From Opitutia bacterium (GTDB taxonomy: Bacteria; Verrucomicrobiota; Verrucomicrobiia; Opitutales; UBA953): a DNA stretch of 6,827 bases. Below, piece after piece: positions 1-6,229 of the stretch. The translations under genes and the position numbers were made by a program. The stretch covers positions 1 to 6,827 of the forward strand of contig JAJPZB010000068.1 in NCBI GenBank assembly GCA_021204635.1, read 5' to 3'. Numbering within the stretch: the stretch's first letter is position 1; the number at the start of each line of letters is the position of its first letter. Under the pieces are notes generated by a model. That model had not been told where the DNA came from. It was given only the letters and a program-made list of their open reading frames with translations, and searched no databases.

Positions 1-1038
1 GGGGGGGGCTTTATGATTACCGCCAAACATCCAAGTCGCAAGCGTGGGACTTGAACGCAAAATTTCGCTCAACAAACAGCAAATCGCGACCACAACTGCG
101 CTGATGGCGAGCGCCACAACGAGTTGCAGAACGAGAATGTTGCCATGTATGGGGATGCCGGACACCGCGTCCCGCCCTGCGGCGAGAATGCCGTCCGGAG
201 CGAGCCATTTCGCGAGAAAACTCGTGTCCGGCAAAAAGAAGTAGTGAAGAACGTAAATGTCCAAGGTTCTTCTTCCCACATATTGCAAAAGTTGCCCGCC
301 ATTGCCATTCCCGCCAAAAAACTCACGTTTCGTGAAGAAAAATGAGACAACGATAAACAACCCCGCGTAGCGAATTACAAGATCGTGAACAACCCCGTAA
401 AGCAGTGCGTTGCCATTGCGAAAAGCATCATTGAAATACAAAACCAAACAAGCGACGTAACAAATTGTTATCGCAACTTTAAACCAATTTTTGGCAATCA
501 AATCTATAAATAAAGTTTGATATTTTCTGCAAAAAATCCCCAGCGTGAAAAACTGAAAATATTTGCAAAAATTTTCGCCACAAAGGACAGTCCAAAGCGC
601 CCCGCTGCCACGGAATTTAGCCAGGGCAACTATGCCCACCAGTGAAATTACAATCATCAACACTTCGAGGATTCGCTCGCATTTAAAGAGCTTTGATATC
701 AGCGACAACGCGAGAAACACAACAAATATTTGGAAAAGTACTATCGTGAACCAATATCCCCCAAAGCCTTTATATACCCACTCTATGACATCTCCGCCGC
801 GACAAATTTGGAACAAAGCAAAAAATATAATCGTGCAAAATATTTGAGCCTGAATTTTTCTTTTCATGACATCGCAAACAAGAGCGCGAGACCAACGCTC
901 ACAAAGCCGGTATGCGAAAAATCCACTTATAAAGAAAAATATCGGCATCCGAAATGTTAAGATTGTCGAGCTCAACACGCTGTTGTATCCGCCACAGCCA
1001 ATACAAGCCAACGCATGACCAAAAACCACGAGGATCAT
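1..1038 (-). CDS. Acyltransferase-3 family integral membrane protein (3' end runs off the window; 5' end cut by an in-frame TGA)
   Basis: Reading the minus strand from ATG 1038, the frame stays open for 346 codons to the window edge. Visible family features are the catalytic-type histidine in MILVVFGH (His8), the segment FRMPIFFFISGFF (29-41), about eight to ten hydrophobic spans, a late RRTLDIYVLHYFF segment (256-268), and a final hydrophobic span (about 301-324) followed by SPTLATWMFGG. That ending is typical of these proteins, so only a few residues should lie outside the window. The family (OafA-like, PF01757) transfers acetyl or other acyl groups to envelope or secreted sugars; the substrate cannot be told here. 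Upstream in the same frame, VDALRG continues the motif, so ATG 1038 gives a protein lacking the conserved Arg-Gly. The purine run GGGGGA ends 6 nt before this ATG and could serve as a ribosome binding site. The middle of the gene is AT-rich and uses ATA codons often, unlike the dcw genes. Confidence 0.85.
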   Translation of the reverse strand, partial: MILVVFGHALACIGCGGYNSVLSSTILTFRMPIFFFISGFFAYRLCERWSRALVCDVMKRKIQAQIFCTIIFFALFQICRGGDVIEWVYKGFGGYWFTIVLFQIFVVFLALSLISKLFKCERILEVLMIVISLVGIVALAKFRGSGALWTVLCGENFCKYFQFFTLGIFCRKYQTLFIDLIAKNWFKVAITICYVACLVLYFNDAFRNGNALLYGVVHDLVIRYAGLFIVVSFFFTKREFFGGNGNGGQLLQYVGRRTLDIYVLHYFFLPDTSFLAKWLAPDGILAAGRDAVSGIPIHGNILVLQLVVALAISAVVVAICCLLSEILRSSPTLATWMFGGNHKAPP

Positions 1039-1116
1039 AGTTGTCCCCCGAAGCGCATCAACTCAACCTAATCTCTGCGGGGATTGAGCGGTGGCAACAT
1101 CGTTTTGCATAGACAT
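1039..1116 (-). pseudogene. Detached N-terminal codons of the acyltransferase, interrupted by TGA at 1063-1065
   Basis: From ATG 1116 the frame encodes MSMQNDVATAQSPQRLG, then TGA (1065-1063), then VDALRGTT, and runs straight into ATG 1038. Family members commonly have an R-x-x-W-[IV]-D-x-x-R-G start, so the TGA sits where Trp (TGG) is expected and differs from it by one base. The frame is preserved on both sides, which argues for a single nonsense substitution rather than a chance upstream ORF. A second in-frame ATG lies at 1110. No Shine-Dalgarno-like sequence precedes either ATG. What is seen: the frame, the stop and the flanking motif. What is inferred: that the ancestral start was at 1116 or 1110. 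Confidence 0.7.
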
Positions 1117-1191
1117 TTGTGGCGAAGGCTACGCGCAATACAGACTTTTATCAACGGCGAAAATTCCCGCGCAGTTTTTCGCCGCCACAAA
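1116..1191. repeat. Overlapping inverted repeats in the leader between the tRNA terminator and the acyltransferase
   Basis: A perfect 9-bp inverted repeat, TTTGTGGCG (1116-1124) and CGCCACAAA (1183-1191), encloses 58 bp. Inside it, CGGCGAAAA (1155-1163) pairs with TTTTCGCCG (1176-1184) across a 12-nt loop. The two structures share bases 1183-1184, so they could not both form fully. No T tract follows the inner hairpin on either strand, so it does not look like a terminator. The outer arm touches the ATG at 1116. Any regulatory role is a guess. Confidence 0.5.
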
Positions 1192-1215
1192 AAAGCCCGC
1201 GTGAGAGGCGGGTTT
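1189..1215 (-). terminator. Rho-independent terminator after tRNA-Gln
   Basis: On the minus strand, 4 to 8 nt past the tRNA CCA end, CCCGC (1212-1208) pairs with GCGGG (1200-1196) across a 7-nt loop, followed by C and a run of six T (1194-1189). Flanking A and T residues extend the stem around the unpaired C. On the opposite strand only three T follow, so the element is oriented to end the tRNA (and perhaps murE) transcript. The short stem makes the call good but not certain. Confidence 0.7.
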
Positions 1216-1219
1216 AAGA

Positions 1220-1294
1220 TGGTTGCCCGACCAGGATTCGAACCTGGACAAAGTGAGTCAGAGTCACTTGTGCTGACCGTTACACTATCGGGCA
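1220..1294 (-). tRNA. tRNA-Gln (anticodon CTG)
   Basis: The minus strand folds into a full cloverleaf. The acceptor stem TGCCCGA pairs with TCGGGCA, followed by discriminator A and an encoded CCA (1222-1220). The D arm is GTGTAACGGTCAGCAC. The anticodon stem AGTGA/TCACT carries the loop CTCTGAC, giving anticodon CTG with U33 before it. The T arm is CCAGG-TTCGAAT-CCTGG. CTG reads the CAG glutamine codon. It lies 5 bp after tRNA-Thr on the same strand and just before a terminator, so the two are probably cut from one transcript. The window shows no second Gln tRNA with anticodon TTG; one is presumably elsewhere. Confidence 0.95.
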
Positions 1295-1299
1295 AGAAA

Positions 1300-1374
1300 T
1301 GGAGCCAGAAGTCAGGATCGAACTGACGACCTATCGCTTACAAGGCGATTGCACTACCACTGTGCTATTCTGGC
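1300..1374 (-). tRNA. tRNA-Thr (anticodon TGT)
   Basis: The minus strand gives a complete cloverleaf. The acceptor GCCAGAA pairs with TTCTGGC, followed by discriminator T and an encoded CCA (1302-1300). The D arm is AGCACAGTGGTAGTGC. The anticodon stem ATCGC/GCGAT has the loop CTTGTAA, anticodon TGT. The T arm is GTCAG-TTCGATC-CTGAC. TGT reads ACA, and by wobble possibly other threonine codons. It starts 88 bp after the murE stop and may be read from murE or from its own promoter in that gap. Confidence 0.95.
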
Positions 1375-1397
1375 AAAAATGCTCAGCCGACCCATGA

Positions 1398-1426
1398 GGC
1401 TTTTGCGCCCCAAAAAGTTTTGTCAA
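1398..1426 (-). promoter_or_regulatory. Candidate sigma70-type promoter for the tRNA pair
   Basis: In the 88-bp gap between murE and tRNA-Thr, the minus strand holds a perfect -35 hexamer TTGACA (1426-1421). At 17-bp spacing the -10 position reads AAAGCC, a poor match to TATAAT. A second, weaker pair lies just upstream (TTGACG, 17 bp, GAGATT). The location about 24 bp before the tRNA is right for a stable-RNA promoter, but the missing -10 keeps confidence low. Read-through from murE is the alternative. Confidence 0.3.
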
Positions 1427-1462
1427 TCTCTCAAACTGTTTTCCGAACGTCAAGCGGATTTT

Positions 1463-2962
1463 TCATGCGCGGCATGAGCGGAGTTCGAGAAGTTCTCGCG
1501 CGACATTTTTGTCGTCGAACGGCAGCGTGGTGTCGGCAAATTCCTGATATGTTTCGTGGCCCTTCCCTGCGATCAGGACGATGTCGCCGGACTTTGCGTC
1601 GTCGATTGCGAGCGAAATTGCGCGACGGCGATTTGGCTCGAACGCAATTTTTTCCGGCGCGGAAATTCCCGCTTTCATGTCGTCGAAAATTTGCTCGATT
1701 GGTTCTTTGCGCGGGTTGTCGGAGGTTGCCCACGCGAAATCTGCCAATTGTTGAACGGCGCGCACCATCTTCGGGCGCTTGCCGCGATCGCGATTTCCGC
1801 CGCAACCGAACACGACGAGCAGCCGCCCTTTCGCGATTTTTTTCAACATCGAGAGCGCGTTGGAAAGCGCGTCGTCGGTGTGCGCGTAATCAACGAAAAC
1901 GTCGAAGGGAAACGGGTTGTCGGGCACGCGTTCCATGCGCCCGGGGACGCCGCAGAAATTTTTCAAATCGGCAACGGCGCGCCCGACATCGCCGCCGAGC
2001 GAGCCGACAATCGCGAGCGCGCAGAGCACGTTGCTCACGTTGTAATGGCCAGGAAGCGCAGTTTTGACGCGGAAATTCCCGCTCGGGCACGCGAGCAAAA
2101 ATTCGCTGCCTGCCGCGCCGAGAGAAATTTCTTTCGCCAAATAAGTCGCTGCGGAAACCTTCGATTCGTCCTCGGTGCCGAACGAAACAGCCTGCGTCGC
2201 GGGCGCGAGTTTTTCCAAGAGGCGAACGCCGTGTGCGTCGTCGGAATTTATGACTGCGACATCGGGCACAAATCCCTGCGTGCCGTCGAACAGCCGCGAT
2301 TTCACCGCGAAATAGCTCTCCATGTCGTGGTGATAATCCATGTGGTCTTGCGTCAAATTCGTGAACGCCACGACGTTGAACGGGATTCCGTAAATTCTGT
2401 CTTGGTCAATTGCGTGCGAGCTGACTTCCATGACTGCGCCTTCGCAGCCGCTGTCGCGCATTTCGGAGAAAAACGAAATGAGGTCGAGCGATTCCGGCGT
2501 CGTTCTGTAAGACGGAACGCTGCGCGCGCCGAGTTCATAGCGCACTGTGCCAATCAATCCCCACGGCGCGTCCTTTCGCGACATCATCAAAAAGCGAACG
2601 ATCGATGACACGCTCGTTTTGCCGTTTGTCCCCGTGACGCCGACGAGCCTCAGGCTTGCTGCGGGATCGTCGAAAAACGCCCGTGCGGCGAGGGCGAGCG
2701 CCTTCCGCACGTCGGGAACGACGATCTGCGCGACTTCCGGCGGCAAATCCAGTTGCTGCCGCGCAACGACGCCGACTGCGCCGCGCGACAATGCGTCGGG
2801 CACGAAGTCGGCGCCGCAGCAACGCATGCCGTCGAGCGCGAAAAAAAGCGCGCCCGGGATAACTCTGCGGCTGTCGGCGACAAGCATGTTTACGGCAACA
2901 TCGCCGCCGCTGAGGATTTTTGCCTCCGGAATTTTCTCGAAAATTTGTTTTGCCGTTTTCAT
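1463..2962 (-). CDS. murE: UDP-N-acetylmuramoyl-L-alanyl-D-glutamate--2,6-diaminopimelate ligase
   Basis: This cytoplasmic Mur ligase adds meso-diaminopimelate to UDP-MurNAc-L-Ala-D-Glu using ATP, making the tripeptide precursor of peptidoglycan. The 499-residue length is normal. The N-terminal UDP-binding domain (about 25-100) holds DSR at 30-32. The central domain holds the P-loop GTNGKTS (111-117), TTPES (154-158), EVSSHA (179-184), and the YFAVKSRLF segment (217-225) whose Lys221 is the likely carbamylated lysine. The C-terminal domain has DYAHTDD (358-364), GCGGNRDRGKR (386-396), DNPR (415-418) and GKGHE (466-470). DNPR plus the following Glu marks mDAP rather than lysine specificity, although the text reads DNPRKEPIEQI and the usual second proline position is changed. 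The start ATG lies 7 bp after the ftsI stop. The nearest SD-like run, GGAAAGG, ends 14 nt upstream, which is rather far, so translational coupling to ftsI is likely. The stop is TGA. Confidence 0.97.
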   Translation of the reverse strand: MKTAKQIFEKIPEAKILSGGDVAVNMLVADSRRVIPGALFFALDGMRCCGADFVPDALSRGAVGVVARQQLDLPPEVAQIVVPDVRKALALAARAFFDDPAASLRLVGVTGTNGKTSVSSIVRFLMMSRKDAPWGLIGTVRYELGARSVPSYRTTPESLDLISFFSEMRDSGCEGAVMEVSSHAIDQDRIYGIPFNVVAFTNLTQDHMDYHHDMESYFAVKSRLFDGTQGFVPDVAVINSDDAHGVRLLEKLAPATQAVSFGTEDESKVSAATYLAKEISLGAAGSEFLLACPSGNFRVKTALPGHYNVSNVLCALAIVGSLGGDVGRAVADLKNFCGVPGRMERVPDNPFPFDVFVDYAHTDDALSNALSMLKKIAKGRLLVVFGCGGNRDRGKRPKMVRAVQQLADFAWATSDNPRKEPIEQIFDDMKAGISAPEKIAFEPNRRRAISLAIDDAKSGDIVLIAGKGHETYQEFADTTLPFDDKNVARELLELRSCRA

Positions 2963-2969
2963 CTCGTTT

Positions 2970-4793
2970 TCAAATGCCTTTCCGGTCTTTTACGGGAGTG
3001 ACCGGATTGAGTTCAAATTGTTTTATGACCTCGCCCGCGACGCGCTTGAAAATTGGCGCAGCGACGGTGCCGCCGTAGCCCACGCCCGACAATTTCGGGT
3101 CATCTACGACAACGGTGATTATGAATTTCGGATCTGCCGCAGGGAAAAATCCCGAGAACGACGCGACGTGGCGCCGGCTCGAATATTTCCCGCCGATAAT
3201 TTTCTGCGACGTCCCCGTTTTTCCCGCGACTTCGTAGCCCGGAATATCCGCCTGCCGCGCGGTGCCGCCAGGGCGACAAACCTCGCGGAGCATTTCGGCG
3301 ACAAGCTTTGCCGTATTCTTCGAGATGACGCGCGAGCGGCAGCGCGGCGAGTATTCGCAAACGACTTTGCCGTCGGAATCGAGAATTCGATTCACGACGA
3401 GCGCGTCAAAAAATTCTCCGCCGTTTGCGATCACGCTCATCTCGTTGTGCACCTGCAGGGGCGTCGCGCTGACGGAGTGGCCCATCGGGAATCGCGTTAT
3501 CGTGAGCCCGTCCCATTTTTTGGGCTCGTGAACGATGCCAACGGATTCGCCGGCGCCTGAAAACAGGTTTGTCGCGCTGCCGAATCCGAACTTCAAAACG
3601 TATTGGTAAAACGCGTCTTCGCCCATTTTTTCCGCGAAGAGCATTCCGATTTGCGCCGCGCCGCGATTGGACGAATGGCGCACGATGTCGCGGACGGACG
3701 CCTTGCCGATGTCGTGAGAATCCTTCGGCATTTTGAGCATTTTCCCGCGATAGGGCGCGGAATCCAAATTGCAATCGAAAACGGTTTCTGCGGTCACGAC
3801 TTTTTCCTCGAGCGCCATAGACACCGTGACAACTTTGAAGACAGAGCCGGGCTCGTAGGTGTCCGTTATCGCGCGATTTTTTTGGTTTTCCATCGGCGCC
3901 GCGACGGGGTCGTTGTATTTGTTCAAATCAAATCCGGGCCAACTCGCGAGCGCGCGAAGTTTCCCCGTCCCCGCCTCGCTCACGATTATGCAAATCGATT
4001 CGGGCGAAAGTTCTTGCGCGACGCGGGCGCATTCCTTGTCAGCAAAATCCTGAATGCGCGCGTCAATTGTGAGCTCCACGGTGCAGCCGGGCTTCGGCGC
4101 AACTTCGTGGAAACGGCGGTGGACAAATTCCGTTTTCTTCCCGTCTTGAACAATCTCGCGAAAGCCGTCAAAGCCGCGCAAATACTTGTCTGTCTCCTTC
4201 TCGATTCCGGACGCCGGAACGCCTTCTTTGTTCACGTAGCCGATGAGTTGCGCGGCGAGATTTTTCTTCGGGTAGCGGCGGACAAATCGCTGCGTGCCGT
4301 AGATCGGCAGGCTCGTGCGAGTGACCACCTTGCCGCCAAATTCCACCTTGCGCGGCTGCAATTTCAAGATCTCGTCTTTCACAGCGGTCGAGACGTCGCG
4401 CTTCAGCAAAATCCATTTTTTGTCGCGACGGGAAAATTTTTCCTTGACCTCGCTCGCGGGCAGTTCGAGCAGCTTTGCGATTTTCGGCGCGAGCTCGATG
4501 TCGGCGTCGGTCAAGACGGAGGGATCGACCGAGATGTCCCATGTCTCGTAGCTGTATGCGAGCCACTCGCCGCGAAAATCCGTGATTATTCCGCGCTTGG
4601 CGTAGTCGATGTATTGCCGGCAAGTCTGAGCTTTTATGCGACTGCGATAGCGATCGGTATCGGCGAGATAAACCTGCACCCACCAGAGCCTCACAACAAT
4701 CGCGGCGAAGCAAAACACCACGCCCGCGACCAACACCCGAAAGCAAGTCGTGGGAATTATCGGGAAGCGCCGCGCTGTGACCAAGTTGTGCAT
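2970..4793 (-). CDS. ftsI: Peptidoglycan D,D-transpeptidase FtsI / penicillin-binding protein 3 type
   Basis: This is the septal class B penicillin-binding protein, which crosslinks new peptidoglycan at the division site together with FtsW. It has 607 residues. There is a short cytoplasmic tail, one transmembrane span (about 17-40), and a PBP dimerisation region starting near YAKRGIITDFRGEWLA (64-79). The transpeptidase domain carries the three active-site motifs: SVFK (317-320, catalytic Ser317), SSN (374-376) and KTG (525-527). No PASTA repeats follow the catalytic domain, which ends about 20 residues from the C terminus. It starts 21 bp after the ftsL stop. Only a GGGG run 3 nt from the ATG precedes it, so the start has weak ribosome-binding support, but it gives a normal N-terminal anchor. 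Position between ftsL and murE supports FtsI over an elongation-type PBP2. Confidence 0.95.
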   Translation of the reverse strand: MHNLVTARRFPIIPTTCFRVLVAGVVFCFAAIVVRLWWVQVYLADTDRYRSRIKAQTCRQYIDYAKRGIITDFRGEWLAYSYETWDISVDPSVLTDADIELAPKIAKLLELPASEVKEKFSRRDKKWILLKRDVSTAVKDEILKLQPRKVEFGGKVVTRTSLPIYGTQRFVRRYPKKNLAAQLIGYVNKEGVPASGIEKETDKYLRGFDGFREIVQDGKKTEFVHRRFHEVAPKPGCTVELTIDARIQDFADKECARVAQELSPESICIIVSEAGTGKLRALASWPGFDLNKYNDPVAAPMENQKNRAITDTYEPGSVFKVVTVSMALEEKVVTAETVFDCNLDSAPYRGKMLKMPKDSHDIGKASVRDIVRHSSNRGAAQIGMLFAEKMGEDAFYQYVLKFGFGSATNLFSGAGESVGIVHEPKKWDGLTITRFPMGHSVSATPLQVHNEMSVIANGGEFFDALVVNRILDSDGKVVCEYSPRCRSRVISKNTAKLVAEMLREVCRPGGTARQADIPGYEVAGKTGTSQKIIGGKYSSRRHVASFSGFFPAADPKFIITVVVDDPKLSGVGYGGTVAAPIFKRVAGEVIKQFELNPVTPVKDRKGI

Positions 4794-4814
4794 ACGCCCC
4801 GAAAAGCGAGAAAA

Positions 4815-5207
4815 TCAATCCGCAGACGACTTCGCGAAACGCGGCGTCACCATCGCCAATTCTATCGCCTCGGCGCGCGGGCTCGCCGGAGTTCGCGCTC
4901 CGACGATCGGCCGTTTTGCCACGCGGACGCGAATTATCTGCTCGTCCGTGACATCGGAGAACGACGAATAAACATCCGTCTGTGCGCGCAACGTCGTGGG
5001 GTTGAGAATTTCGTTGAGCTGCACCTTTGATTCGCTCTCCTTTTTCGCCAAAACGCGAATGACACTTTCCGCATTGCGGACGTTTGCGCCGGCAAAATCG
5101 CGCTGACTTTGAATCGCGATGAGCCAAAGCGTTCCGCCTAAAAACACGGAAAATGCGAGAGCTGCCAAGCAGTAGAGGACTTTTTTTTGGGAGAAGAAAG
5201 CAACCAT
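4815..5207 (-). CDS. ftsL: Cell division protein FtsL-like, small bitopic membrane protein
   Basis: FtsL proteins are short single-span divisome proteins that bind FtsB and help activate FtsWI. This 130-residue protein has a short positively charged start (MVAFFSQKK), one transmembrane helix (about 10-32), and a polar region rich in Glu, Lys and Arg (about 40-68) that could be helical. Beyond about residue 95 it has a basic, Pro/Ala-rich tail. Sequence similarity within the family is low, so the call rests on size, topology and position between rsmH and ftsI. The start is supported by GAAAGG 7 nt upstream. It ends with TGA, 21 bp before ftsI. Confidence 0.75.
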   Translation of the reverse strand: MVAFFSQKKVLYCLAALAFSVFLGGTLWLIAIQSQRDFAGANVRNAESVIRVLAKKESESKVQLNEILNPTTLRAQTDVYSSFSDVTDEQIIRVRVAKRPIVGARTPASPRAEAIELAMVTPRFAKSSAD

Positions 5208-5214
5208 ATCGAGA

Positions 5215-5220
5215 CCTTTC
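5215..5220 (-). promoter_or_regulatory. Ribosome binding site of ftsL overlapping the rsmH stop codon
   Basis: GAAAGG on the minus strand lies 7 nt before the ftsL ATG and shares its first base with the last base of the rsmH TAG stop (5222-5220). Ribosomes finishing rsmH would therefore end directly on the ftsL start region, which suggests translational coupling. It also fixes the ftsL start at 5207. Confidence 0.6.
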
Positions 5221-6140
5221 TAAAGTTTTCTTATTGCGCGCAGACGCGAGGAACGTGAGCGCGGATTTCGGGAAATTTCGTCCGCCGACGGGCGTAGCGC
5301 CTTGCCGGTCAAAAGCTCGGCAAATTGCTTTCGTTCGTCTTGCAAACGATTGTCGCGGCGATCAACGGGGCGGCCGCACATTTCCTTGAAAAAGCGCTTG
5401 ACGATTCTGTCTTCGAGCGAGTGAAACGAAATCACGGCGAGGACACCGCGCGGCTTCAACGCAGCAAACGCCTTGGGCAAGGCGCGGCGGAGTTCGCCGA
5501 GTTCGTCATTCACTGCGATGCGGACGCCTTGGAACGTCTTGGTCGCGGGACGAATTTTCGCCCCGGGGCGGCGACCAACTGCGCGATCCACCAACTCCGC
5601 AAACGACGCGGTGGAAGCCAGTGCTCCCGTTCCGCGCGCGTCAAAAATTGCATCGACAACCCGCCGCCAGCGCGGCTCTTCGCCGAAGTCGCGAACCGCT
5701 TCCTCTATGCGATCGCGCGGCGCAGTTTCCAGAAATTCTGCGGCGGAAATGCCGGCGGAAGTATCCATGCGCATGTCGGTCGGCGCATCGTCGCGGAACG
5801 AAAACCCGCGAGAGGCGTCGTCGAGCTGAAAAGACGACACGCCGAGGTCCATCAAAATGCCGTCAAACGGCGCCTCGGAGAGTCCGTCCAAGCGGGAAAA
5901 ATTCATTCCGTGGAACACGAAAGAATCGCGAAAATCTTCGGAGAGCGCCTCTGCTCTCGCCGTAGCGGCAGGGTCGCGATCGAGAGCGACCAAGAGAGAA
6001 TTTTTGCCCGCGCGCGAGAGAATTGCCCGCGAGTGACCGCCGCCACCAAAAGTGCAGTCGAGAAAGCTCCCGCCGCGCTCAGGGTCCAAGAGCGAGAGCG
6101 TCTCTTCCAACAATACGGGAATGTGCTTTCCTTCGGGCAT
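5220..6140 (-). CDS. rsmH: 16S rRNA (cytosine(1402)-N(4))-methyltransferase RsmH (MraW)
   Basis: RsmH methylates N4 of C1402 in 16S rRNA at the ribosomal P site, using S-adenosylmethionine. The 306-residue length is normal. Family signatures are HIPVLLEE (6-13), the SAM-binding LDCTFGGGGHS (27-37), LDRDP (53-57), FDGILMDLGVSS (92-103), QLDDASRGFSFR (105-116), DMRMD (122-126), PATKTFQGVRIAVNDEL (198-214) and SFHSLEDRIVK (238-248). The basic C-terminal NPRSRSSRLRAIRK tail is also typical. The ATG at 6140 puts HIPVLLEE at the usual distance from the start. No Shine-Dalgarno sequence is visible before it. The gene follows mraZ after an 89-bp gap full of DnaA-box-like repeats and is closely coupled to ftsL. 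Confidence 0.97.
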   Translation of the reverse strand: MPEGKHIPVLLEETLSLLDPERGGSFLDCTFGGGGHSRAILSRAGKNSLLVALDRDPAATARAEALSEDFRDSFVFHGMNFSRLDGLSEAPFDGILMDLGVSSFQLDDASRGFSFRDDAPTDMRMDTSAGISAAEFLETAPRDRIEEAVRDFGEEPRWRRVVDAIFDARGTGALASTASFAELVDRAVGRRPGAKIRPATKTFQGVRIAVNDELGELRRALPKAFAALKPRGVLAVISFHSLEDRIVKRFFKEMCGRPVDRRDNRLQDERKQFAELLTGKALRPSADEISRNPRSRSSRLRAIRKL

Positions 6141-6152
6141 TTATCAACGTTC

Positions 6153-6224
6153 TGTGAATAACCTGTGAAAAATGTAAGTAAATTTTGGATACATATTCAC
6201 AATCGTGAATAACTCTGTGAACAA
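6153..6224. promoter_or_regulatory. Cluster of DnaA-box-like 9-mers between mraZ and rsmH
   Basis: Two sites match the relaxed DnaA-box consensus TTWTNCACA fully: TTATTCACA (6161-6153, minus) and TTTTTCACA (6172-6164, minus). Three more miss by one base: TTATTCACG (6212-6204, minus), TTGTTCACA (6224-6216, minus) and ATATTCACA (6193-6201, plus). The four minus-strand copies form two pairs, 11 and 12 bp apart within pairs and 51-52 bp between pairs. A perfect inverted repeat TATTCAC-aatc-GTGAATA spans 6194-6211. DnaA binding is inferred from the motif only; another regulator that recognises TGTGAA-type half sites would fit equally well. Confidence 0.5.
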
Positions 6225-6229
6225 CTCGT

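Noticed and set aside
1063..1065. UGA reassigned to tryptophan in this organism
   Set aside because: murE, ftsI and ftsL end in TGA at their normal family lengths, and their tryptophans use TGG.
1381..1400. Hairpin before tRNA-Thr as a murE terminator
   Set aside because: Only CTCA/TGAG pairs cleanly with a bulge, and the T run falls at the tRNA 5' edge; too weak to call.
1556..2608. Plus-strand open frame of 350 codons opposite murE
   Set aside because: Antisense to the clear MurE protein, no family features, composition typical of a shadow frame.
3603..5030. Plus-strand open frame of 475 codons opposite ftsI and ftsL
   Set aside because: It lies antisense to ftsI with all active-site motifs on the other strand; its translation is Arg-rich with no recognisable domain. 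Long antisense frames are common in GC-rich coding DNA.
4168..5127. Minus-strand frame of 319 codons spanning ftsL and the 5' part of ftsI
   Set aside because: It overlaps two real genes in another frame on the same strand and reads as a basic low-complexity shadow without motifs.
5325..6161. Plus-strand frame of 278 codons opposite rsmH
   Set aside because: Antisense to a textbook RsmH with all SAM-binding motifs; no independent support.
6141..6229. A replication origin between mraZ and rsmH
   Set aside because: Only 89 bp, no dnaA or dnaN nearby and no separate AT-rich unwinding element; the boxes suit regulation or titration better.
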